From Mogibacterium diversum (lineage in GTDB: Bacteria; Bacillota; Clostridia; Peptostreptococcales; Anaerovoracaceae), in assembly GCF_002998925.1 (NCBI RefSeq), contig NZ_CP027228.1:806001-870000 (forward strand): a DNA stretch of 64,000 bases, read 5' to 3'. Below are positions 43,903 to 53,181 of the stretch, piece by piece. How positions within the stretch are numbered: the stretch's first letter is position 1; each line of letters begins with the position of its first letter. Position numbers and translations under genes: made by a program. The notes beneath the pieces are model-generated. The model had not been told where the DNA came from and did not search any database. It saw only the letters and a program-made list of their open reading frames with translations.

Positions 43903-44184
43903 TTATTCGTCTTCTTCTGCCATTGCTGCTTCAAAAGCCTTCACAGCAGTATTGAACTCTTCCTCATCGTCGATATCTACGATATCAAATGTATCAGCAT
44001 CGATATCCTTATATCCATAGATGTATACATCATCAGTTCCATCAATTGGGGCAAGAGCAATATACTCCTTGGAATCAGCTTCAAATGTTCCTAGAACATC
44101 GCAATCAACTGCAGTTCCGTCGTCAAATTCTAGAGTGATTATATCCTCTTCTTCTTCAATCATGTTACGTTCTTCCTGAGACAT
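43903..44184 (-). CDS. DUF1292 acidic protein
   Basis: A 93-residue, very acidic protein with the DUF1292 pattern: ITLEFDDGTAVDCDVLGTFE, then YIALAPID and VYIYGYKD. The family (YrzB-like) is widespread in Firmicutes, usually near alaS/ruvX or uvrC-type housekeeping genes; its role is not known. AAGGAGAG precedes the ATG. It follows uvrC after 72 bases. Confidence 0.88.
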   Translation of the reverse strand: MSQEERNMIEEEEDIITLEFDDGTAVDCDVLGTFEADSKEYIALAPIDGTDDVYIYGYKDIDADTFDIVDIDDEEEFNTAVKAFEAAMAEEDE

Positions 44185-44256
44185 AGTTACTCTCCTTTTC
44201 TCTATCTGTGTTAGGTTAATATAACATTAATATGTTCATTTATCAATGCATTTCCG

Positions 44257-46170
44257 TTATTTCTTGCTAAAGTATTCGATTATACTCTCTGCAGCCCTGC
44301 TGTTAATGGTATCGCAAGCAAGAAGCTCTTCATAGCTAGCACGTTTTATCGATTCAATATCTTTGAAATGCTTTAATAACTCCCTTCGTCTAGACGGTCC
44401 GATTCCTGGAATTTCTTCTAAAGCCGACTTGGTCATCGCAGAAGTTCTTCGCCCTCGCTGGAAAGTTATCGCAAATCTGTGAACTTCCTCTTGGATACGG
44501 CCGCAGTAACTGTATAGAAGTGGATCTCCTTCGAGCTCAATCTCCGAACCATCGCCAAAAACAATAGCTCTAGTCCTGTGGACATCATTCTTCGCAAGAC
44601 CCACTACAGGAATCGACATACGTAGTGCAGAGACAACTTTCTGTACCGCATGCACCTGTCCTAGGCCTCCATCTATGAAGAGTATATCCGGATATGTGCT
44701 AAACCCTGCGTCACCATCTTTTGCACGCTTTAATCGTCTATAGATAACCTCCTGAAGCGACGCATAGTCATCTCCCTCAGCATCTTCACTCTTGATTTTA
44801 AACTTTCGATAATCATTTCTAATCGGCTTTGCACCTTCATATACAACCATCGCACCGACAGTGTCTAGGCCGTTCATATTAGATATATCATAGGCTTCAA
44901 CTCTATATTCGCGATCATCTCCATCTTCAATGATATACGGAATTGAGCCTTCAACTTGTGCTGCCTTCTTAATTAGCCTCGTAATCTCATCTCTAAGTTT
45001 ATCTTTCTTCTCGGCATCGCGCTCCGCTCTTTCATCTAGGCCCTTTATAACCTGCAAAGAATCATTTATCGCAAGATCAAGAATCGCCTTCTTTTCACCA
45101 CGCTCCGGAACGATTATCTTGGTGTGATGCATAGTATCACTCTTCGCCTTTGCATTCTCTTCATTTGTGTTGTTGAGAAGGCCTATGACGAGATCTTCTT
45201 CATCGATGTGCTCCGTGAGCAAAATCTCCTTAGGCAGCTTGGCACTTCCCGTGTAGTACTGCTTTATAAATGCAGAAACCATCTCATTTCTTGTACTGCT
45301 TAGGTCAGAATCATGTTCATTCATATAGTGAATCTCGCGCCCTATGAGTTTGCCTTCTCGCACCTTGTATTGAGCGATAATTTCACTGTTCTGAGCAATT
45401 AGCGGCAGTAGTACATCTATGTCTCTATCCGTAGCCATAGTTGCTCTCTGCGTTTCTCCAAGCGCTTTAAAGGCATTTATATAATCCCTGTATTTAGCAG
45501 CTTCCTCATACTCCATTTTGTCAGAGGCTGACATCATCTTCTCTTTAAGCTCCTTGATAAGTTTAGCATCCTTACCATTTAGAATCTTGAGAATACTATC
45601 TATCATCTCATCATACTCGGTCTTATCTACAGCATTTATGCAAATACCTTTACATTTCCCGATGTGATAGTTTAAACACGGACGGAAGTTTGCCGGGAAC
45701 TCCTTAGTCTTACATTTCTTGATAGGATAAATCTCATCGATCAGCTTTATAATCTTTGTAACAGCCCCGCTATCTGAATACGGTCCGAAATACTTATTGC
45801 CATCTCTCTTTACTTCCCTCGTCCTGATAACGCGCGGGAACTCCTCGCTAACAGTAACCTCTATATAGGGGTATGTCTTTCCATCTTTGAGCAGGATATT
45901 ATACTTCGGCATGTACTTCTTGATGAGATTGCACTCTAAAATCAGCGCCTCCATCTCCGTAGCACATGTAATATAGTCGAATTCCGCGATGTTATCCACC
46001 ATAGCACGCACCTTAGGTGATTGCTGTGAGGATTTATGAAAATACTGCGAAACACGATTTCTTAACTTAATAGCCTTGCCAACGTAAATTACGTTACCAA
46101 GGCTATCCTTATGCATATATACTCCCGGTGAAAGGGGTAATTTTTTAAGCTCCTCTTCGATGTTAAACAT
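44257..46170 (-). CDS. uvrC: UvrABC endonuclease subunit C
   Basis: A 637-residue nucleotide-excision repair nuclease that makes both cuts around a lesion. The GIY-YIG domain (about 12-92, SPGVYMHKDSLGNVIYVGKA) is followed by the UVR helical motif near 205-240 (KMEYEEAAKYRD), the RNase-H-like C-terminal nuclease domain (DISNMNGLDTVGAMVVYEGA) and a helix-hairpin-helix pair at the end (LEEIPGIGPSRRRELLKHF). Length is normal. The ribosome site is modest (AGGGA). It is followed by DUF1292 and preceded by the DacA-like gene. Confidence 0.96.
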   Translation of the reverse strand: MFNIEEELKKLPLSPGVYMHKDSLGNVIYVGKAIKLRNRVSQYFHKSSQQSPKVRAMVDNIAEFDYITCATEMEALILECNLIKKYMPKYNILLKDGKTYPYIEVTVSEEFPRVIRTREVKRDGNKYFGPYSDSGAVTKIIKLIDEIYPIKKCKTKEFPANFRPCLNYHIGKCKGICINAVDKTEYDEMIDSILKILNGKDAKLIKELKEKMMSASDKMEYEEAAKYRDYINAFKALGETQRATMATDRDIDVLLPLIAQNSEIIAQYKVREGKLIGREIHYMNEHDSDLSSTRNEMVSAFIKQYYTGSAKLPKEILLTEHIDEEDLVIGLLNNTNEENAKAKSDTMHHTKIIVPERGEKKAILDLAINDSLQVIKGLDERAERDAEKKDKLRDEITRLIKKAAQVEGSIPYIIEDGDDREYRVEAYDISNMNGLDTVGAMVVYEGAKPIRNDYRKFKIKSEDAEGDDYASLQEVIYRRLKRAKDGDAGFSTYPDILFIDGGLGQVHAVQKVVSALRMSIPVVGLAKNDVHRTRAIVFGDGSEIELEGDPLLYSYCGRIQEEVHRFAITFQRGRRTSAMTKSALEEIPGIGPSRRRELLKHFKDIESIKRASYEELLACDTINSRAAESIIEYFSKK

Positions 46171-46206
46171 TGAATATTGTCCCTATTATGATATCTGACC
46201 CTTTTC

Positions 46207-47622
46207 TTATCTATAAGTCCAGTTACGCCTTCTTCTATCCTCTTCTATTTCGAGCCTCTGTCTCGCAATCTCACGGATTTTCTCCTTATGCTTTCGAGCC
46301 CTTAATCTCTTCCTACGTCTTCTTATATTTCTAGCACGTACTAAAAGTAGAAAAATTACGAATAGTATCACACATATAGTTACCGTCATCATATTGGAAA
46401 TATATATATAAGACGGCAACCACCCCACTTTATCATCTTCAGTGACAACTAAATCTACCGTTCCTGTAAGCTCATTTGCTACATAAATGCGGTATTCTCC
46501 AACCTTATCGCCTGATTTTAGCGGTGCTTCAACATTATTGTATATAACTGCTTCGGTTTTTACGAGAGAATCACTCCCCTCTGGAGGAATATAGACATAT
46601 CCCTTGCTAGATGTATAAACCTTCATCCTGGTTTTTGCACCATGTTTAACCTTGACTCTACCGACTTTTACACCCTTCTTAATAATGACCTTCTGGGTTG
46701 CTTTTTTAAAGCCATAGTCGAACAGCTTAGTTGCATCCTCTGCGGACTTGCCCTCCGCTTCGTCAAACAATACAACCACAAGACTCATATCGTTATGAGT
46801 TACGTATGCTAGGAATACTTCTTTGCCCTCAGGTTCTGTGAGTTTTGAGTAAGTACCGCCCTTAAACCCTTTGTAGGAATCACTTCCCGTCATAAATGGG
46901 TGCGTATTGGTAATTTTTTTATCACCACCACCATCTGTTACCTTGACAGTATGACTGCTTTCGCCAGACATTCTCTTGATGGCACCGTATTGGTATGCTG
47001 CTTTGGCAATTTTTGCCGTATCTTCAACTGTGGAGTACTGATCAGTATCATACTCTCCAGTCGCATTCGTATATCTAGTATTGACTAGTCCAAGCTGCTG
47101 AGCCTTCGAATTCATCTGGTCGACGAAGTTCGCCTCCGAACCTGCTGAATAAATTGCCAAAGCTCTGGCTGACTCCGCATCTCCTGACATCAGCATGGTG
47201 TACATGAGGTCTTCGACCTTGACATTTGACCCCGATGGAAATGTGGTGCCTGCACTGTAGACAGCATCCGAAATCTGGACATTGTTCTTATATTCTTTAT
47301 CATCATGCATGTTGTCGATGACAACCATAGCTACCATGAGTTGCACTGTGCTCCCAGGTTGGAGCTTTCTGTCTTTGCGAGATGAGTAAACAACCTCACT
47401 CGTAGACGCCGAAAGGACGACCGCCGATTCTGCCTCAATCTCTGGTGCAGAAATGGTGCTCGTCTTTGCTTTTGCTTTTTTCTTTGAAGCGGCAAAGCTT
47501 GTATTAATATTGATGGTGACCATCAATGATGACACCAGAAGCATCACCATGACGGTCACCAAAATTCTCACAAAACTTTTATTAATATTTTTTGAATTAA
47601 CAGCCTTGTTACTTGTTCTCAT
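46207..47622 (-). CDS. DacA-like D,D-carboxypeptidase homologue with altered active site
   Basis: A 471-residue S11-peptidase-type protein with an N-terminal signal/anchor (about 17-45), penicillin-binding domain (about 58-275), a beta domain like the DacA C-terminal domain (about 290-410), a C-terminal membrane helix (about 420-440) and a basic tail. The fold markers are clear (MNSKAQQLGLVNTRYTNATG), but the three catalytic motifs are changed: SxxK is STVQ (91-94), SxN is SGD (146-148) and KTG is KGG (254-256). Acylation by substrate or penicillin seems unlikely. The ATG at 47622 lies inside the end of serC (14-base overlap). Likely a structural or regulatory wall protein (inference). Confidence 0.82.
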   Translation of the reverse strand: MRTSNKAVNSKNINKSFVRILVTVMVMLLVSSLMVTININTSFAASKKKAKAKTSTISAPEIEAESAVVLSASTSEVVYSSRKDRKLQPGSTVQLMVAMVVIDNMHDDKEYKNNVQISDAVYSAGTTFPSGSNVKVEDLMYTMLMSGDAESARALAIYSAGSEANFVDQMNSKAQQLGLVNTRYTNATGEYDTDQYSTVEDTAKIAKAAYQYGAIKRMSGESSHTVKVTDGGGDKKITNTHPFMTGSDSYKGFKGGTYSKLTEPEGKEVFLAYVTHNDMSLVVVLFDEAEGKSAEDATKLFDYGFKKATQKVIIKKGVKVGRVKVKHGAKTRMKVYTSSKGYVYIPPEGSDSLVKTEAVIYNNVEAPLKSGDKVGEYRIYVANELTGTVDLVVTEDDKVGWLPSYIYISNMMTVTICVILFVIFLLLVRARNIRRRRKRLRARKHKEKIREIARQRLEIEEDRRRRNWTYR

Positions 47623-48700
47623 TCTCAAACTTTTCCATATAAGCGACGAGAGCTTCAACACCTTCTAAAGGCATTGCATTGTATGTGCTTGCTCTCATTC
47701 CGCCAACAGTTCTATAACCAGCAAGGTTAATCATACCCTGTTCCTTTGCGCCAGCGATAAACTTCTTATCGAGCTCTGGATCTCCTGTTACGAAAGTAAT
47801 GTTCATCAGCGATCTGTCTTCCTTAGCAACTGATGGCTTGAACATCTCGCTCTTATCAAGGTAGCCATATAGAAGGTTAGCCTTCTCAACATCTCTCTCG
47901 TGAGTAGCCTTTACACCACCATTTTTAAGAAGATACTTGAACACTTCGCCAGCAATGTATATTGGGTAGCATGGAGGTGTATTGTACATCGATCCCTTCT
48001 TAGCGTGAGTAGCATAATCTAGATAAACTGGAGTGTTAGCAGGTGCCTTTCCAACGAGATCTTTTCTAACGATTACAATCGTAACACCAGCAGGTGCAAC
48101 ATTCTTCTGCGCGCCGGCATAGATTAGACCGAACTTAGTAACATCAACTTCCTCAGAAAGAATGCAAGATGACATATCGGCAACTAGTAGATGATCACCT
48201 ACATCAGGAACTTCGTTGCAATGTGTACCGAAGATTGTGTTGTTGTAGCAAATGTGAACGTAGTCTACGTCAGGTCTGATATCCTCTGGCTTAAACTTAG
48301 GAATATATGAATAATTGTCTTCCTCAGAGCTTGCAAGAATCTTTACATCACCAAACTTAGTAGCTTCTTCATAAGCCTTCTTAGCCCAGTTACCTGTGAT
48401 GAGGTAATCAGCTTTCTTGCTGCCAGTTAGCAGGTTAATTGGAACCATGGAGAACTGGAGAGTTCCACCACCCTGAAGGAACAGAACATAATAATCATCA
48501 GGAATGTTCATCAGAGTTCTTAGATTCTTCTCAGCATCCTCAATAATCTGCTTGTACTCTGCCGATCTGTGGCTCATCTCCATTACAGACTCGCCTGTGC
48601 CATCGTAGTTGAGCATCTCTGCTGCAGCTTTCTCTAGTACCTCTACAGGTAGAGTTGAAGGACCTGCAGAGAAGTTAAATACACGTTCATTTGTAGCCAT
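47609..48700 (-). CDS. serC: Phosphoserine aminotransferase
   Basis: A 363-residue PLP enzyme converting 3-phosphohydroxypyruvate to phosphoserine. It has NFSAGPSTLP at the start, the PLP lysine Lys199 in YAGAQKNVAPAG, and ends LEGVEALVAYMEKFE. GGAGG precedes the ATG. It is divergent from serA, and the two share a compact promoter region, so the first two steps of serine synthesis are probably co-regulated. The second and third genes of its transcript are the DacA-like protein and uvrC. Confidence 0.96.
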   Translation of the reverse strand: MATNERVFNFSAGPSTLPVEVLEKAAAEMLNYDGTGESVMEMSHRSAEYKQIIEDAEKNLRTLMNIPDDYYVLFLQGGGTLQFSMVPINLLTGSKKADYLITGNWAKKAYEEATKFGDVKILASSEEDNYSYIPKFKPEDIRPDVDYVHICYNNTIFGTHCNEVPDVGDHLLVADMSSCILSEEVDVTKFGLIYAGAQKNVAPAGVTIVIVRKDLVGKAPANTPVYLDYATHAKKGSMYNTPPCYPIYIAGEVFKYLLKNGGVKATHERDVEKANLLYGYLDKSEMFKPSVAKEDRSLMNITFVTGDPELDKKFIAGAKEQGMINLAGYRTVGGMRASTYNAMPLEGVEALVAYMEKFENENK

Positions 48701-48737
48701 TTAAATACCTCCAAATTTGTTTCAAACTTACATAAAA

Positions 48738-48766
48738 ATTGTAGCACTTTCAACATTGAATGTAAA
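48738..48766 (-). promoter_or_regulatory. Promoter of serC
   Basis: TTTACA (48761-48766), 17 bases, extended -10 TGC-TACAAT (48738-48743) on the minus strand. Its -35 box touches that of serA. Confidence 0.65.
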
Positions 48767-48784
48767 GAATAATAATGCTATACT
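48756..48784 (+). promoter_or_regulatory. Promoter of serA
   Basis: TTGAAT (48756-48761), 17 bases, extended -10 TGC-TATACT (48779-48784). Position 48761 belongs to both -35 boxes, so RNA polymerase cannot occupy both promoters at once. Confidence 0.65.
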
Positions 48785-48790
48785 TAATAT

Positions 48791-48927
48791 CGTAAATAGT
48801 GCATTTTTCAACACTTATGGCTGTGTACAAGCCGTCTAGTTCGTGATTAATGGGCTGTTCAACGAATTATATTTTCAACACTTTGACCACGCCCCCTAAC
48901 TCGGGAGGCAATAGGAGGTACTTAAGA
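48791..48927 (+). promoter_or_regulatory. serA 5' leader with repeated TTCAAC motifs
   Basis: About 137 bases from the expected start of transcription to the ATG. TTTTCAACACTT occurs near 48805 and 48872, with a related GTTCAAC near 48857; a further CTTTCAACATT lies at 48748 in the promoter. A small GGCT/AGCC hairpin and a GC-rich GCCCCC..GGGAGGC pairing lie near the ribosome site. No T-box or known riboswitch signature was seen. Confidence 0.35.
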
Positions 48928-50052
48928 ATGGATAAGTTTAATATCGGTACGCTCAACAACATTTCACAGGTAGGTCTTGGTAGACTTACAGACAAGTATG
49001 AGTTGACAGAAGATATAGACACAGCACACGGAGTTGTAGTTCGTAGCTTCAAGATGCACGATATGGATTTCTCTGACAATTTACTCGCTATCGGCAGAGC
49101 TGGTGCTGGAGTTAACAACATTCCTCTAGACAGATGTGCTTATGAAGGAATCGTAGTATTCAATGCACCTGGAGCAAACTCCAATGCCGTAAAGGAACTT
49201 GTAATCTCTGCAATGATCGTAGGAGCTAGAAACATCTGCGAAGGAGTTGCTTGGACAAATACTCTCGAAGGTGATGTTGCTGGACAGGTAGAAAAGGGAA
49301 AGAAACAGTTCGCTGGAACTGAGATTTCTGGCAAGACTCTCGGAGTTATCGGATTAGGTGCTATCGGAGCAAAGGTTGCAAATGCAGCTCATGCTCTAGG
49401 CATGAACATCGTTGGAAACTCTGTAGTAATCCACCCAATCCTCACTGCCCCATGCGAGATGTATGACGATATCTCTGAGATGGTTAAGGTTTGTGACTAT
49501 ATAACTATCCACGTTCCATCCCTTCCTGAGACTAAGGGCATGATCAACAAAGCACTTATAGACAACATGAAGGAAGGCGCAATTATACTTAACTTCGCTA
49601 GACCTGATTTAGTAGTGAACGAGGATATCCTAGCAGGACTAGAATCTGGCAAGCTCAGAAAGTACCTGACTGACCTTCCAAGTGAAGATTTAGTCGGCAA
49701 AACTGGCGTAATCGCTACTCCACACCTTGGCGCTTCCACAGCAGAGGCTGAAGAGAACTGTGCTGCTATGGCTGTTGATGAGCTTATGGATTACCTAGAG
49801 AAGGGAACTATCAGAAACTCTGTTAACTTCCCTGCTGTTGAACTTCCAGCTAAGGAAGGATTTAAGAAGGTTAGCATTCTATTCAAGGGCGAACTCGATG
49901 TTGAGGCTGCTGTAAAGGCTGCTTATGGAAGCGTTGACGACGTATGCGTTGGCAAGAGCCGCTCAGAGTATGGTGCTGCGATTGCACTCGTACCTGCAGA
50001 TGCATCTGGCGAGCTATCTGGAGAAGGAATCCTCAGAGTTCGCGAGCTGTAA
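48928..50052 (+). CDS. serA: D-3-phosphoglycerate dehydrogenase
   Basis: A 374-residue NAD-dependent dehydrogenase that opens serine synthesis from 3-phosphoglycerate. The Rossmann motif GLGAIG is at 142-147; catalytic Arg lies in LNFARPDLV and His in TPHLGAST. The last 65 residues (from GFKKVSILFKGE, ending GILRVREL) fit a diverged ACT domain without the usual serine-binding residues, so feedback inhibition may be weak. The ATG at 48928 is chosen because AGGAGG lies 9 bases before it; the frame is open upstream through the leader but has no site. Divergent from serC. Confidence 0.94.
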   Translation: MDKFNIGTLNNISQVGLGRLTDKYELTEDIDTAHGVVVRSFKMHDMDFSDNLLAIGRAGAGVNNIPLDRCAYEGIVVFNAPGANSNAVKELVISAMIVGARNICEGVAWTNTLEGDVAGQVEKGKKQFAGTEISGKTLGVIGLGAIGAKVANAAHALGMNIVGNSVVIHPILTAPCEMYDDISEMVKVCDYITIHVPSLPETKGMINKALIDNMKEGAIILNFARPDLVVNEDILAGLESGKLRKYLTDLPSEDLVGKTGVIATPHLGASTAEAEENCAAMAVDELMDYLEKGTIRNSVNFPAVELPAKEGFKKVSILFKGELDVEAAVKAAYGSVDDVCVGKSRSEYGAAIALVPADASGELSGEGILRVREL

Positions 50053-50130
50053 GAAATACAGTGCTCAGGCTGTCGATTCTCTATGAATATGAAATGTGGC
50101 CTGTAATCTAGCAAACTTACTTGATAACAC

Positions 50131-50171
50131 AAAACTGCTGGCAGATGCGTAACGCATTTGCCAGCAGTTTT
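50131..50171. terminator. Bidirectional terminator after serA
   Basis: AAAACTGCTGGCA / TGCCAGCAGTTTT with TGCG/CGCA pairing inside; very stable. It lies between serA and the convergent HEAT-like gene, and T-rich tracts flank both sides. Confidence 0.85.
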
Positions 50172-50199
50172 AAATTCTTAATCAGATTAGCAATCTTGA

Positions 50200-50991
50200 T
50201 TACTTCCGTAAAAAACGCACAGCTGACTTTCTCGCTTTCTCGATTGCTGCAGGTTCTTCACTTTCTACAGCGGATGAAGATATCCATCTTTTTCCAAATA
50301 TGGTTTGTGCCGCTTCTATCATAATTCCCGAGGTATATAAATCCATTTCACTAGAAATTCCTTCGAGAAATGATAATTTAGTTCTTTCCTGTAATTCTTC
50401 TATTTTGACACGATGAAACATCATCTGCATAAGGCTAGATGCAGACCACGCACGGCAAAGCGCTTCCTCATCATAGAGCAACTGATGCGCAAGTAATTCA
50501 ATTTCATTCGATGCTCCTATAAAGCCAATGGCAATGATGACTTTACAACGAAGGTTATCATCATTTGTATCTAAAAGCGAAACAAGAATATCACAGGCTT
50601 TATTACAAAACGGTAGATAAAATTCTCTATGCTTTAATTGCGATAATGCTTTTGCCAATAGATAAGCTGTGTATACTTTTACTTTTTCATCTATATTTTC
50701 ATCCAGTTTCCCAAATAAAAGTACTATCCCTTCTCTGTCATGTTTATAAAAACCATTTTCAAGATGTAGATTTAAATTCAGTTCCCAGTCTTTGATAATA
50801 AGTTCATAGTGATATGAAATTTCATTACTTTCTGCTAAGTCGGCTGCAAATTTTATCCTCATGCCAGAATCGAAATCATTACTTTCCAACTCAAGATAGG
50901 ATTTTTCTAAATCTGCCCTTGTAAGGTTGCTACGACGAGTTTTTTCGTCATTTATGTCCTTCTTTATTTTATCAACTGCTTCTGCTGCCAT
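50200..50991 (-). CDS. HEAT-repeat-like helical protein, unknown function
   Basis: A 263-residue, all-helical soluble protein. From about 50 to 200 it shows repeated paired helices of 30-35 residues, such as VKVYTAYLLAKALSQL, then CKVIIAIGFIGASNEIELLA, then LCRAWSASSLMQMM, typical of HEAT or armadillo-like repeats that bind partners. No catalytic motif is seen. It looks more AT-rich than its neighbours, so recent acquisition is possible. AAAGGGAAG precedes the ATG. It stands alone between two terminators; I see no sign of toxin-antitoxin or phage context. Confidence 0.6.
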   Translation of the reverse strand: MAAEAVDKIKKDINDEKTRRSNLTRADLEKSYLELESNDFDSGMRIKFAADLAESNEISYHYELIIKDWELNLNLHLENGFYKHDREGIVLLFGKLDENIDEKVKVYTAYLLAKALSQLKHREFYLPFCNKACDILVSLLDTNDDNLRCKVIIAIGFIGASNEIELLAHQLLYDEEALCRAWSASSLMQMMFHRVKIEELQERTKLSFLEGISSEMDLYTSGIMIEAAQTIFGKRWISSSAVESEEPAAIEKARKSAVRFLRK

Positions 50992-51053
50992 TACTTCCCT
51001 TTCTTATTGACCTAAAGTGCACCTAACAACCTATCAAGTCCAATTACACAAAA

Positions 51054-51081
51054 AAGAGGTTCAAAAAATTAAGAACCTCTT
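51054..51081 (-). terminator. Terminator of the lipid kinase gene
   Basis: AAGAGGTTC / GAACCTCTT (9-base stem, 10-base AT-rich loop) followed by TTTTTT on the minus strand. Confidence 0.85.
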
Positions 51082-51095
51082 CTATAAAGCTATCT

Positions 51096-52025
51096 TTAAA
51101 CCAAGATATTTACCGCATCGCAGACTGTCTCAATCTTGATATCACTTTCGCCTTCCTTGTACTCTCCATCGAGAGTCCACGGAACGTCGGAGCTCATCTC
51201 AAACCTGACAGTCTTTGCGCTATAAAATGCAATATCCTTAGTGTCTAAATCATTTGCCAACAGCGACCTTGCAATCGAATTCACATCTAGCAAGTTCTTA
51301 GGAGACTTGATAAGTAGAACCTCCATCAATCCGTCATTCATATCTACTCTGAATGAATCGAGCTTAAGCACTCCGCCTACGGATGTCGCATTACATACAG
51401 CACCAAACACCAAGTCCTCTTCAATAACACGTTCAGTCGGAAGTCCCTCGTCTGTGATAACCTTTACATGTTGGGATTTAATATTAACTATGTCTTTGAT
51501 TCCTTGTAGCACATATGCAGTGTGCCCAAGTAAATTCTTTAGGTTCTGCGGCACTGAATAAGATGTGCTTGTAAAAGCTCCAAACGAGGCCACATACGAG
51601 AAGTAGCGCCCATTAAACGAACCTACATCAAGCGTAATAGACTCATCATTTGCAATAGCTTTTGCCGCTTCGATGATATTTTTCGATAAACCGATGCTGG
51701 ATCCAAAATCATTAGTGCTGCCAGCAGGAATATATCCGACCTTGCACTTAGCACCCGAAGATATAACGCCATCAATCATCTCGTTGTACGTACCATCTCC
51801 ACCTGCACAGGCAACCACATCGTACTCATTAGCATATCGATGTGCAAATTCTCTTGCGTCACCTGATTTCGTTGTCACCAGCACACTGGTTAAACACCCA
51901 GCATCTGAAAAAATCTGCAGAATATCACTTAAATTCTTGCTCGCCTGCATAGTGCCTGCACGAGGATTTAGAATAAATAGCAGTTTTTTTCTATCGATAG
52001 TTTCAATAATATTTAATTCTTCCAT
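51096..52025 (-). CDS. Diacylglycerol-kinase-family lipid kinase (YegS/DgkB type)
   Basis: A 309-residue kinase with the DAGK catalytic domain: FILNPRAGT near 15, the nucleotide loop CAGGDGTYNEM (about 80-90) and AGSTNDFG. The C-terminal domain has the DGLMEVLLI stretch of this family. Likely substrates are diacylglycerol in the membrane lipid and lipoteichoic-acid cycle, or a related lipid. The ATG at 52025 follows GAGGTG; a GTG three codons upstream is part of that site. Downstream of yihY after 73 bases. Confidence 0.88.
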   Translation of the reverse strand: MEELNIIETIDRKKLLFILNPRAGTMQASKNLSDILQIFSDAGCLTSVLVTTKSGDAREFAHRYANEYDVVACAGGDGTYNEMIDGVISSGAKCKVGYIPAGSTNDFGSSIGLSKNIIEAAKAIANDESITLDVGSFNGRYFSYVASFGAFTSTSYSVPQNLKNLLGHTAYVLQGIKDIVNIKSQHVKVITDEGLPTERVIEEDLVFGAVCNATSVGGVLKLDSFRVDMNDGLMEVLLIKSPKNLLDVNSIARSLLANDLDTKDIAFYSAKTVRFEMSSDVPWTLDGEYKEGESDIKIETVCDAVNILV

Positions 52026-52098
52026 ATCGTTCACCTCAAGTTAACCTGAGACTATAGCCCCACCAATTTATTAGAATTATTTCACTAGTACTCACAAG

Positions 52099-53181
52099 CT
52101 ACAGCTTGCGGTGCGCCTTTCTCTGCTTTTCTTTACGAAGCTCTTCTTCGTAGCCTTTGACAAATTTACGGCTTAACTTAACTGCAATTGTTTCTAGTTC
52201 AGCGCCGTAATTATCATTACCCGATATAATGTATCTCTTTGATTTTTCCTCGCCAAGTAGCATCGACTTCTTTTCAATATACTCAATCATCTTTTCATGA
52301 CTCAGCCTATTCCGCTGCATGACTTCATCCCATGCCTTATTGAACATCATCCCGACGCACAGTATCCACGAAATTATATAGAACCACAGCATCAGAGCGA
52401 CAATCGACGCGAATGCACCGTACAGAATGTCGTAATTTACCGAGTAACTGATGTAATTTGCATATATCGTGGTCGCAATCAAAAGTCCAAACGACGAAAA
52501 TACAGCCCCAGGAAGTATCGCTCTAATCGGTACTCTTACAAGTGGCAATATATAATAATTTAAAGTAATCATGGCGAAGAAAGATATCGCCACAATCGGT
52601 AGTTTTAGTGCAATAAGAGCTTTTGCGAGGATTCCACCATTAAATAACTTGTAAAATATATCTTCTCCATATACGAATACAACAAGTGTAAATGCTACTG
52701 CGAAAATTGTAATAGCAGCTGCGGGAACAGCTTTCAGCCTCTCTGCAAAGAAGTTGAATTTATAAGCACCTTCAGTTAGTGTATAACTCGTCAACCTAGA
52801 GAGCGAGAACTCCAGGGCAGAAGCTGACCAAAGCGCTAAGAAAATCATGATGAAGTTACCAAGCCTCACAGATGAAGCGGAAAATAGCCCCATTACGAAC
52901 CCGCTAAGCTGCGAATCAACATTGTGGTTGAGCCAATTCTTTATAATATCTAATGATAAGTCAAAAACTCCTAGTACCTGTGAAAGCACTATGAGTGTTG
53001 GAACACTGGCCATGAAGAAGTAATACGCAACCTGTGCGGCAAAACCCGCATAATACTGGTCGTCGAACTGTCTGAATATGTGAAAGACAATTTTAATAAG
53101 ATTGTCTTTATTCAGGCGAACTTTCTTTTTCTTCTCCTTGTCAATATTAATATTTGACTTATTTTCTGTCTCTTTGTTCAT
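52099..53181 (-). CDS. YihY/RNase-BN-family inner membrane protein
   Basis: A 360-residue protein with about six membrane spans between 45 and 295 and charged cytoplasmic ends. It carries the family block GFAAQVAYYFFMASVPTL and the LGNFIMIFLALWSASALE stretch. The family was once called RNase BN but has no nuclease motif; its true role is unclear (envelope or transport). It starts inside rdgB (23-base overlap, GAGGAA as ribosome site), so the two are translated together. Confidence 0.85.
   Translation of the reverse strand: MNKETENKSNINIDKEKKKKVRLNKDNLIKIVFHIFRQFDDQYYAGFAAQVAYYFFMASVPTLIVLSQVLGVFDLSLDIIKNWLNHNVDSQLSGFVMGLFSASSVRLGNFIMIFLALWSASALEFSLSRLTSYTLTEGAYKFNFFAERLKAVPAAAITIFAVAFTLVVFVYGEDIFYKLFNGGILAKALIALKLPIVAISFFAMITLNYYILPLVRVPIRAILPGAVFSSFGLLIATTIYANYISYSVNYDILYGAFASIVALMLWFYIISWILCVGMMFNKAWDEVMQRNRLSHEKMIEYIEKKSMLLGEEKSKRYIISGNDNYGAELETIAVKLSRKFVKGYEEELRKEKQRKAHRKL

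Noticed and set aside
48850..48927. N-terminal extension of serA by 26 residues
   Set aside because: The frame is open from an ATG at 48850, but it has no ribosome site and the ATG at 48928 follows a perfect AGGAGG.
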